DNA of 7,706 bases from Desulfuromusa sp. (GTDB lineage Bacteria > Desulfobacterota > Desulfuromonadia > Desulfuromonadales > Geopsychrobacteraceae), in the NCBI GenBank assembly GCA_021157505.1, contig JAGGWI010000115.1, positions 1-7,706 of the forward strand. Reading direction: 5' to 3'. How positions within the stretch are numbered: position 1 is the first letter of the stretch; each line of letters opens with the position of its first letter. Made by a program: the position numbers and the translations under genes. The notes beneath the pieces are model-generated. The model was not told where the DNA came from and ran no database searches. It saw only the letters and a list, made by a program, of their open reading frames with translations. Positions 1 through 6,004 of this stretch are shown in pieces.

Positions 1-1189
1 CCTTATTGATGGCATCCAGAATCATATCCACCTCGTCACGCTGAATCACCAGTGGCGGGGCAAAGCGAACAATATTCTCGTGGGTATCTTTAGCCAGAAT
101 GCCATGTTCTTTCAGTTTATTACAATAGGCACGAGCACCCCCCACTTCGGAGTGAAACTCAATGGCCAGCATCAAACCGCGCCCCCGAACTTCCTTGATG
201 TGAGGATGGGAAATCTTTTTTAATTCGTCGAGGAAATATTTCCCCTGTTCAGCAGAATTTTCGATCATTTTCTCATCAAACAAAACCTGCAACGCAGCCC
301 GAGCCACAGCACATGCTAATGGATTCCCACCAAAGGTACTGCCATGCTCACCTGGCTGGAGAACATTCATCACTTCATTGTTTGATAGCACGGCAGAAAC
401 CGGGTAAAAACCACCCGACAGAGCCTTGCCAATGATGGTTAAATCTGCCTCAATACCCTCATACTCTTCGGCCAACAACCTCCCGGTTCGTCCCAACCCG
501 GTCTGGATCTCATCCAAAATCAGCACAATATTGTGGCGATCACAAATCTCCCGAGTTTTTTTCAAATAACCATCGGGGGGAATCATCACCCCGGCTTCTC
601 CTTGAATCGGTTCCACCAGGAAAGCGACCGTGTTATCAGTAATCGCAGCCTCCAGAGCTGCGGAATCGCCAAACGGGATACATTTGAATCCCGGGGTGAA
701 AGGACCAAAACCGGCACGTGCATTTTCGTCGGTACTGAAACTGACAATACTGATGGTGCGACCATGAAAGTTGTTTTCACAAACAATGATTTCGGCTTGA
801 TCTTCGGCCACCCCCTTAACCGTGTAACCCCACTTTCGGACTGTTTTGATCGCAGTTTCCACCGCTTCAGCACCGCTGTTCATCGGCAGAACCCGATGCG
901 AATGGGTCAACTCACAGAGATCCTTATAGAAAGGGCCAAGCTGATCATTACGAAAAGCCCGTGATGTTAAAGTTAACTTCTCCGCTTGAGCAACCATCGC
1001 CTGCATAATTTTAGGATGGCAATGACCCTGATTCACTGCCGAATAAGCGGCCAGACAGTCGAGGTATCTGTTGCCATCGACATCCCAGACCCAGATCCCC
1101 TTACCCCGGCACAACACAACATCCAATGGCTTATAATTGTGGGCACCAAATTGATCTTCCAATCCAATAAACTCACGCTGTTCCATCAT
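1..1189 (-). CDS. rocD: Ornithine aminotransferase (ornithine--oxo-acid transaminase), 3' end cut by window
   Basis: This PLP-dependent class III aminotransferase moves the delta-amino group of ornithine to 2-oxoglutarate, giving glutamate-5-semialdehyde and glutamate in cytosolic arginine/ornithine-proline metabolism. My reverse-strand translation gives 396 residues with no stop before the left edge. Bacterial RocD is about 400 residues, so only a few are missing. Seen directly: the ornithine-aminotransferase signature YSAVNQGHCHPKI (49-61), TSRAFRNDQLGPFY (75-88), NSGAEAVETAIK (104-115), ENNFHGRT (138-145), VEPIQGEAGV (192-201), DEIQTG with PLP-contacting Asp226, GKALSGG with Schiff-base Lys255, and RFAPPLVI with Arg375. 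By family knowledge Glu198 and Arg375 correspond to the Glu235/Arg413 pair of human ornithine aminotransferase, and Tyr19 and Tyr49 to its substrate-site tyrosines. These favour RocD over acetylornithine aminotransferase (ArgD) or GABA aminotransferase. The start is a tandem ATGATG; the second ATG (1186) is better spaced from the AGGAG box. Confidence 0.95.
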   Translation of the reverse strand, partial: MMEQREFIGLEDQFGAHNYKPLDVVLCRGKGIWVWDVDGNRYLDCLAAYSAVNQGHCHPKIMQAMVAQAEKLTLTSRAFRNDQLGPFYKDLCELTHSHRVLPMNSGAEAVETAIKTVRKWGYTVKGVAEDQAEIIVCENNFHGRTISIVSFSTDENARAGFGPFTPGFKCIPFGDSAALEAAITDNTVAFLVEPIQGEAGVMIPPDGYLKKTREICDRHNIVLILDEIQTGLGRTGRLLAEEYEGIEADLTIIGKALSGGFYPVSAVLSNNEVMNVLQPGEHGSTFGGNPLACAVARAALQVLFDEKMIENSAEQGKYFLDELKKISHPHIKEVRGRGLMLAIEFHSEVGGARAYCNKLKEHGILAKDTHENIVRFAPPLVIQRDEVDMILDAINK

Positions 1190-1193
1190 ATGG

Positions 1194-1198
1194 CTCCT
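1194..1198 (-). promoter_or_regulatory. Ribosome binding site of rocD
   Basis: AGGAG on the minus strand lies 4 bases before the first ATG (1189) and 7 bases before the second ATG (1186) of the ATGATG start. The spacing favours initiation at the second ATG, which would remove one Met from the predicted protein. Confidence 0.75.
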
Positions 1199-1295
1199 AT
1201 TTTCATCCATTAAAATTGTGGGAGTTTTCTCTTCAGATGTACGTCATAGCATAAGGAGGGGTTATTCGTCTTTTATTTTTCTAAACTGTGAGGAT

Positions 1296-3467
1296 TTAGT
1301 GCGGCAACCTGAAATGAGGACCATCGCTGGATCGACTTTCCAACAAGTTGAACGTCTCTTGAGCCGAGATCGCCTTACTGTAGAGGTAGCCCTGAACTTC
1401 ATTGCATCCCAGATCCCGTAAATAATTGAGCTGATGAAGATTTTCAACTCCAGAACCAACGACATTCAGCTTTAAACCTTTTGCCATCATTGCAATGCCA
1501 TCAACAATGCGATTCTGATTTTTCCCCTCCTCAATCTCCCGGATGAAGGATCGATCAATTTTCAAAGTATTAACCGGGAAATCCTGCAGATAACTGAGAG
1601 ACGAATGACCCCGGCCAAAACTATCAATGGTCACAGACACCCCGTAATCACTGAGCACCCGGAGTTCTTTCACCACATCTTGCTCACTGTGATGCAAACC
1701 GTATTCGCTGATTTCAATCTCAAAAAGATCAGCCTGGAGCTCAAATTTCTGCAATGTTTGGATGAAATTCTCAGCAAATGTTGGCTGTTTCAACTGCACC
1801 AGGGAGATATTCAGTGAAACTTTGATCGGTGGTAACCCTTGCTTGTGCCAACGAACAACTTCCTCGCAAACCCGTTGCAAAACCCAATCACCAAGAGGAA
1901 CCATCAGCTTTGAGGACTCAGCAGCAGCAATAAAGTCCTCAGGGTAGAGGAGTCCCCGCACTGGATGCTGCCAGCGCAACAACGCTTCCATCCCGACAAT
2001 CACATGAGTGGAAGGATTAACCTTCGGTTGGAAAAACACCTGAAACTGGTTCTCTTCCAGTGCGGACTGCAGATCCTTCTCAACCGACAGAGCATTAGAA
2101 TTATTGCTCATGGTATCGGTGTAAAAACAGTAACTATCCTTACCATTGGCTTTCGCGTGGTACATCGCAATATCAGCACTATGCAGTAAGGCTTCTCCGG
2201 TTTTTCCCGCATTCGGATAAATAGCAATGCCCAAACTCAGGCTTAAATAGAGTTGATGATTATTGATACTGAATGGTTGTCGCACCGCTTTAAGAATTTT
2301 TTCCGCGACGGCAGCAACACTCTCCTTACTGGAGATATCGGGTAGCAGCAAACAAAATTCATCACCACCAAACCGGGCTAAGGTATCCTCGGCTCGAAGA
2401 CAACCAAGAATTCGGCTGGAAACCTGTTGCAGGACCAGATCTCCCATCACATGCCCAAGGGTGTCATTAATAAGTTTAAAGCTATCCAGATCCATGAACA
2501 GCATGGCAAATTTTTGCCCGTTTCGACCAGCATGGGCAAGTATCTGGTTCATTCTGTCATCAAACAAGATACGGTTGGGTAGTTGGGTCAATAAATCATG
2601 GTAGGCTTGATGGCTGATATGTTCTTCAGAAGATTTACGTTCCGAAATATTTCTGGCACTCCCCAAAGTCCCGATAAAATCTTTATCCCGATACATTCCA
2701 ATAGCGTTCAGTTCGACAACCAATTCAGAGTTGTCGAGACCTTCGACTCGATCACTTGACTGATTGGCCAATAAACGGATCTCGATACTATGGGTTGCCC
2801 GATCTCCTGCGCGCTGTTCACTGAAAAAATTATGTATTTCAGCCGCATTATGGGGATGGATGATAGAGGAGAAATGGCGACCGAGTAATTCATTCCTCTT
2901 GTAGCCAAGAAGTTCCTCCACCTTATCGTTAACATAGGTAAAAATACCCTGTTTATCGAGCATGTAAATAAAATCGGGAGAATTGTTGACAATAAACCGG
3001 TGAAGTTGTTCCGATTCACCCAAAGAGTGTTCCGTTTGCTGCAACTCTTTTTTCTGCTGATAATGTGCAATCCCCCGACTCACCGTTGCCAGTAATTCCC
3101 TGGAATCGTACGGTTTCTGGACAAAATCATAAGCACCAAGACGCATGGCTTCTTTTATCGAAGTGAAAGATGTGTCACCACTCACAACAATAGTTTCCAG
3201 ATCAAGCTTTGCCTGGCGAACAAATTCAAGAACCTCAAGTCCATCAATCCCCGGCATCTGCAAATCCAGCAGCAACAGTTGATAATTATCATCCTGCAGT
3301 TTTGTAATAGCTTCACTGCCGTTTTTTGCCAGGCTAACCCGGTAACCATTAATTTGTAACAGAGCCTGCAAACTACGCAATAAAGATAACTGATCGTCAA
3401 CAATCAAAATATGTGATTGCCCGGTCTTCCCGGTAGCAATAATATTTTCAGAAACTTTATTTTGCAC
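1296..3467 (-). CDS. Response regulator with PAS, diguanylate cyclase (GGDEF) and degenerate EAL domains
   Basis: This 723-residue soluble protein has four domains in order. Receiver (about 18-135): acidic pair Asp24-Asp25, phospho-acceptor Asp68, Ser96 at the Thr/Ser switch and Lys118. PAS with PAC tail (about 153-278). GGDEF (about 285-450): MDLDSF with metal Asp326, NDTLGHVMGD, and intact GGDEF at 367-371; the RxxD inhibitory I-site (Arg358-Asp361) sits at the usual five-residue spacing. EAL (about 460-710): EALLRW at 494-499, Asn553, Glu588, Lys636 and Gln692 are kept, but DDFG reads DSFG (Ser616) and AEGVE reads GSGVE (Ser672). The expected activity is phosphorylation-tuned, product-inhibited synthesis of c-di-GMP from two GTP. 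The EAL part is probably a c-di-GMP-binding or regulatory module rather than an active phosphodiesterase (inference). The start codon is GTG with a good ribosome site. It lies 15 bases after the HDOD kinase gene, its likely phosphodonor. Confidence 0.93.
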   Translation of the reverse strand: MQNKVSENIIATGKTGQSHILIVDDQLSLLRSLQALLQINGYRVSLAKNGSEAITKLQDDNYQLLLLDLQMPGIDGLEVLEFVRQAKLDLETIVVSGDTSFTSIKEAMRLGAYDFVQKPYDSRELLATVSRGIAHYQQKKELQQTEHSLGESEQLHRFIVNNSPDFIYMLDKQGIFTYVNDKVEELLGYKRNELLGRHFSSIIHPHNAAEIHNFFSEQRAGDRATHSIEIRLLANQSSDRVEGLDNSELVVELNAIGMYRDKDFIGTLGSARNISERKSSEEHISHQAYHDLLTQLPNRILFDDRMNQILAHAGRNGQKFAMLFMDLDSFKLINDTLGHVMGDLVLQQVSSRILGCLRAEDTLARFGGDEFCLLLPDISSKESVAAVAEKILKAVRQPFSINNHQLYLSLSLGIAIYPNAGKTGEALLHSADIAMYHAKANGKDSYCFYTDTMSNNSNALSVEKDLQSALEENQFQVFFQPKVNPSTHVIVGMEALLRWQHPVRGLLYPEDFIAAAESSKLMVPLGDWVLQRVCEEVVRWHKQGLPPIKVSLNISLVQLKQPTFAENFIQTLQKFELQADLFEIEISEYGLHHSEQDVVKELRVLSDYGVSVTIDSFGRGHSSLSYLQDFPVNTLKIDRSFIREIEEGKNQNRIVDGIAMMAKGLKLNVVGSGVENLHQLNYLRDLGCNEVQGYLYSKAISAQETFNLLESRSSDGPHFRLPH

Positions 3468-3472
3468 AACTG

Positions 3473-3477
3473 CTCCT
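3473..3477 (-). promoter_or_regulatory. Ribosome binding site supporting the GTG start of the GGDEF/EAL gene
   Basis: AGGAG on the minus strand is 5 bases before GTG at 3467-3465 and falls within the 15-base gap after the kinase stop codon. It supports GTG as the true start of the response-regulator gene and suggests coupled translation within an operon. Confidence 0.75.
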
Positions 3478-3482
3478 AGAAA

Positions 3483-5552
3483 TCATCTCACATCAGCACA
3501 GGGAAGCTGCAAGTTAAAGCTCGTTCCAGATGTTGCCGAGCTATGGCAACTGATCCAGCCACCAAGGTCATCGACCATCCCCTTGACAATGGTCAAACCA
3601 ACACCGGCATGGTTAGCTCCCTTGGAACTTACAACCGGTTGGAACAATTTTTCCTGCAGTTCTGGATCTATCCCAGGACCATTATCCTGAATAATGATCT
3701 CAACATGTTTTCCTCTATCAGCAGAATAACCGTCACGTGTCACAATCTGCACGGCACCACCTTCACCAGCAGCTTCTGCAGCATTTTTAAGGAGATTGAC
3801 CAGAACCTGTTTCACCAGAACAGGATTAGCCGCCATTTCATTCAATTGGCTCTGCAGATCAAACTTAAGAATAATTTGACGTGGTTTAAACTCTACATCA
3901 TTTAAAATATCAACAGTATCCCGCACCAACCGATTCAAGTTAATACGATGCTCCGGAAACGCCGGAATTTCCTGCTGATCAAGGTAATAATTAATAATAT
4001 CGTCGATTCGTTGCACTTCATTTTTGATCGATTCGGTTAATTGACGATCGCTATTATCTTCGAGCAGTTGATTTAATACCCCGGCATAATTACCGATAGT
4101 TGTCAGCGGGCTGCTAACCTCATGGCTCACCCGGCGCAACAGATGAGTTCCATCATTCAAGTTCTTCTCAGCAGACACCAACATCCGGGCCATAGCAGCG
4201 CCGACCACCTGTTTGAACATTTTGATCTGCAGTGATTGCAACCGCCCTGAATCCTCGACTGAATTGACCCCAAGAACCACAACTCCCAGCGCTCGCCCCT
4301 CAACGTGAAAGGGGTGACAACTCATACCACCGCCCCCGCAAAGCCTGAGCAGCAAATGATCAGTCACGGTCAGTTGCTGCATCGGTTGGAAGGAATCCGT
4401 TGGAGCCCCTTTGATTAATGCAGCTGAAACCAAACTGGATTCATCCTTCATGGAAATTTTTAATTCACCGATCAATCTCGGTTGCCCTTCGGCTTGAATT
4501 CCGGTTAGCTGGTGATTCTTTTGATCAAGCAAAAAGAAAATTGCATCGGTTGCCGAACTATTTTCCAAATAAAGGTTTCGCGCAATCCCCACCAACTCCT
4601 CTGGATTTTTAACCGCACCCAGACGGGCACGAGCTGCCTCCTGATCTGCCAGAACAAAGGACAATTCAGTCAAGCGACCCAAAGCCGCCGCCATCTCTCT
4701 TTGCAGTCTCTCTGAATCATCTAAAAAAGAGCCGAACGGTGGATAGAGACCGCTGACCCAATCGAATAAATAGTCGATCTCACTCTTACTGAAGTCGAAC
4801 AAACGTCCTGCCAGTGTCTCAGTTTCAACCGTTAAATTTTGGGAATCCAGGCAAAACTGCTGCACTAAACGGGCAATTTTCAATAAAATTCCACTCTGTT
4901 CAATTTGAGTGACTTCGGCATGTAAAAAACGTATTGCATCGACCAGAAACGAATCCAGCCGCCACGGTTCAATCAACATATCTGCAATCTGCAGGTGGTT
5001 GATCTTATAATTGGCCTCTTCCAGGCGACATTGGGTCACACTGCTCCATGAATTAACACTCAGATCAACGTAATTACTCCCCTCCCGGGCAAACAAAGCA
5101 TGGATGCCAAGATTCAGCAGTAACCCGCTGAGTTGTGCCTCTTCAACATGAGGATAATTTACCGAGGGGGCAAGACAGCGGGCAACCAAACTGGAAAGCT
5201 GGGATGAAAACCACAACTCATGCTGAAAAGATAACTCCTGAGGAGTGAAGTTGTGTCGAACGATTTGTTGAGCCGCCTGCAGTGCAATACCGGTCAGCAT
5301 TGGAGTTCCCAGCTTCTGGATAGCCGAGGAAACTGGTTCCAGTGGGTCCAGTGGTTTAGAGCTGGTTTTACTGGCAGCAAGAATTATTTTTGCCGAGAGA
5401 GCCGCATCCCGAAGAATAATATCGGCCAACAACTGTGTATCGTCCCCGCCAAGACAGGCCTCAATTAAATCGACCAGAACCTGCGGCATACAAAGCAAAC
5501 CGGCAACATCCTGCACAGAAAATATTTTTGTCGATACGTCCATAGTCCCCAT
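3483..5552 (-). CDS. Soluble hybrid sensor: HDOD-GAF-HisKA-HATPase histidine kinase
   Basis: This 689-residue protein has no signal peptide or membrane segment, so it should be a cytosolic sensor kinase. An N-terminal HDOD domain (about 10-240) is recognised from the run of helices around DAALSAKIILAAS (49-61) and SSAIQKLGTPML (75-86). By family definition HDOD lacks the catalytic His-Asp residues of HD hydrolases, and its ligand here is unknown. A GAF domain follows (about 300-458, ending GRALGVVVLGVNS). The kinase core has the H-box RRVSHEVSSPLTT with phospho-acceptor His477, the N-box VNLLKNAAEAA with Asn590, the G1 box DNGPGI (623-628), an F-box near LFQPVVSSKG (637-645) and the G2 box GVGL (650-653). 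The gene ends 15 bases before the REC-PAS-GGDEF-EAL gene, its obvious candidate partner. The start is uncertain: ATG at 5552 and ATG at 5543 are both in frame. The second is better spaced (about 9 bases) from the G-rich tract that may act as ribosome site. Confidence 0.92.
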   Translation of the reverse strand: MGTMDVSTKIFSVQDVAGLLCMPQVLVDLIEACLGGDDTQLLADIILRDAALSAKIILAASKTSSKPLDPLEPVSSAIQKLGTPMLTGIALQAAQQIVRHNFTPQELSFQHELWFSSQLSSLVARCLAPSVNYPHVEEAQLSGLLLNLGIHALFAREGSNYVDLSVNSWSSVTQCRLEEANYKINHLQIADMLIEPWRLDSFLVDAIRFLHAEVTQIEQSGILLKIARLVQQFCLDSQNLTVETETLAGRLFDFSKSEIDYLFDWVSGLYPPFGSFLDDSERLQREMAAALGRLTELSFVLADQEAARARLGAVKNPEELVGIARNLYLENSSATDAIFFLLDQKNHQLTGIQAEGQPRLIGELKISMKDESSLVSAALIKGAPTDSFQPMQQLTVTDHLLLRLCGGGGMSCHPFHVEGRALGVVVLGVNSVEDSGRLQSLQIKMFKQVVGAAMARMLVSAEKNLNDGTHLLRRVSHEVSSPLTTIGNYAGVLNQLLEDNSDRQLTESIKNEVQRIDDIINYYLDQQEIPAFPEHRINLNRLVRDTVDILNDVEFKPRQIILKFDLQSQLNEMAANPVLVKQVLVNLLKNAAEAAGEGGAVQIVTRDGYSADRGKHVEIIIQDNGPGIDPELQEKLFQPVVSSKGANHAGVGLTIVKGMVDDLGGWISCHSSATSGTSFNLQLPCADVR

Positions 5553-5553
5553 T

Positions 5554-5561
5554 CCCCCCCC
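5554..5561 (-). repeat. G8 homopolymer immediately before the kinase start
   Basis: Eight consecutive G on the minus strand (C8 on plus) end one base before the ATG at 5552. The tract may serve as a degenerate ribosome site for the ATG at 5543. A change in tract length would alter spacing, or join an upstream open frame to the kinase. Confidence 0.9.
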
Positions 5562-5626
5562 ACTGACTCAACAGTTTCACCCAGAAAAAAATGGATTTTA
5601 TCCTGATAGAGCCATCTTAACTTGCT

Positions 5627-5655
5627 ATTATCGGCTAAACCCACCATTTCAGCAA
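5627..5655 (-). promoter_or_regulatory. Candidate sigma70-type promoter of the kinase/cyclase operon
   Basis: On the minus strand TTGCTG (5655-5650) is followed after exactly 17 bases by GATAAT (5632-5627), a 5/6 match to the -10 consensus. The -35 box is weak (TTG only), which suggests activator dependence. Transcription would start near 5620, giving a leader of about 70 bases. The elements coincide with one unit of the direct repeat described separately, so they could instead be protein-binding sites. Confidence 0.4.
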
Positions 5656-5691
5656 GCTGATTATCGACAAAACCTCTTAATATTCAGCAAG
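5627..5691 (-). repeat. Imperfect tandem direct repeat upstream of the kinase gene (two units)
   Basis: On the plus strand, unit A (5627-5656) and unit B (5660-5691) both begin ATTATCG and end TTCAGCAAG. The first 15 bases match at 13 positions (ATTATCG-n-C-n-AAACC) and the last nine are identical. A variable centre of 6 or 8 bases lies between them. The periodicity is 33-35 bases, about three helical turns. In the direction of the kinase gene each unit reads CTTGCTGAA, spacer, GGTTTnGnCGATAAT. These could be paired regulator sites or a duplicated promoter. Confidence 0.75.
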
Positions 5692-5936
5692 TTAGACAAT
5701 ATTAAAGGTTTTTCTTACTAATAAAAATCTCTTAAAAATAGAACCCATCAGGAGCAATGTTTCTAACTCAAAACACCTAACAGCTGAATAATAAAAGTAT
5801 TTTTAAAAAAAGATTTCGACCAGAAGCTACCAAGCCTCAAAATATATCTGGGGGAAGAATCCAAGAATATTTATCCCCACACCATAACTATTTAATTTTA
5901 CTAGGTTTTATTTTAGCACAGAGTTAATGATTTTTT

Positions 5937-5965
5937 TTGACAAGGAGGTCATTTTTTCATATTCT
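5937..5965 (+). promoter_or_regulatory. Candidate sigma70 promoter of the GAF/sigma54-activator gene
   Basis: A perfect TTGACA (5937-5942) is followed after 17 bases by TATTCT (5960-5965), a 4/6 match to TATAAT that keeps its first TAT and last T. A T8 run lies just upstream. Predicted transcription start is near 5972, leaving about 33 bases of leader before the ATG at 6005. This is the best promoter match I see in the window. Confidence 0.65.
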
Positions 5966-5969
5966 AAAC

Positions 5970-5987
5970 TGAGTAAAATAATACTCA
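5970..5987. promoter_or_regulatory. Operator-like dyad at the predicted transcription start
   Basis: TGAGTA, six bases (AAATAA), then TACTCA form a perfect 6-base inverted repeat 4 bases downstream of the -10 box. Its position over the predicted start point would suit a repressor site. The AT-rich centre and lack of a following U run argue against a terminator. Confidence 0.45.
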
Positions 5988-5991
5988 ATCC

Positions 5992-5997
5992 AAGAGG
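5992..5997 (+). promoter_or_regulatory. Ribosome binding site of the GAF/sigma54-activator gene
   Basis: AAGAGG lies 7 bases before ATG 6005. This decides the start against an in-frame ATG at 5927, which has no good ribosome site and lies upstream of the predicted promoter. Confidence 0.65.
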
Positions 5998-6004
5998 TTT
6001 AAGT

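Larger units (their letters stand above)
5553..6004. other. Divergent intergenic regulatory region
   Basis: These 452 bases separate the leftward kinase/cyclase operon from the rightward GAF/sigma54-activator gene. They are visibly AT-rich with many A and T runs. The left third holds a G8 run (minus strand), an imperfect direct repeat and a candidate leftward promoter. The right end holds a strong candidate rightward promoter and a dyad. In the middle (about 5700-5920) I see no convincing gene, only isolated A/T tracts and a weak G/C-anchored inverted repeat. I found no sigma54 -24/-12 element on either strand by eye. Confidence 0.8.

Noticed and set aside
533..964. 143-codon open frame on the plus strand inside rocD
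   Set aside because: It lies antisense to a well-conserved ornithine aminotransferase and shows no domain-like composition, so it is a shadow of the real gene.
1200..1240. TTTAAT on the minus strand as a -10 box for rocD
   Set aside because: No -35 match occurs at 16-18 bases, and the box lies too close to the ribosome site to give a sensible leader.
2263..2604. 113-codon plus-strand frame inside the GGDEF coding region
   Set aside because: It is antisense to the GGDEF motif region; its Arg/Ser-rich composition is typical of a shadow frame.
1296..3467. Active bifunctional cyclase/phosphodiesterase
   Set aside because: Loss of the second Asp in DDFG and the first Glu in AEGVE makes phosphodiesterase activity unlikely, so I call the EAL domain degenerate.
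5750..5780. AGGAG followed by ATG and a 7-codon open frame (possible leader peptide)
   Set aside because: The spacing between AGGAG and ATG is only 2 bases, the peptide is not rich in any regulatory amino acid, and no attenuator hairpin follows.
5850..5880. Inverted repeat TGGGG ... CCCCA as a possible terminator or riboswitch stem
   Set aside because: The stem is 5 bases around a loop of about 20 bases with no T run after it, in a region between divergent genes where no terminator is needed.
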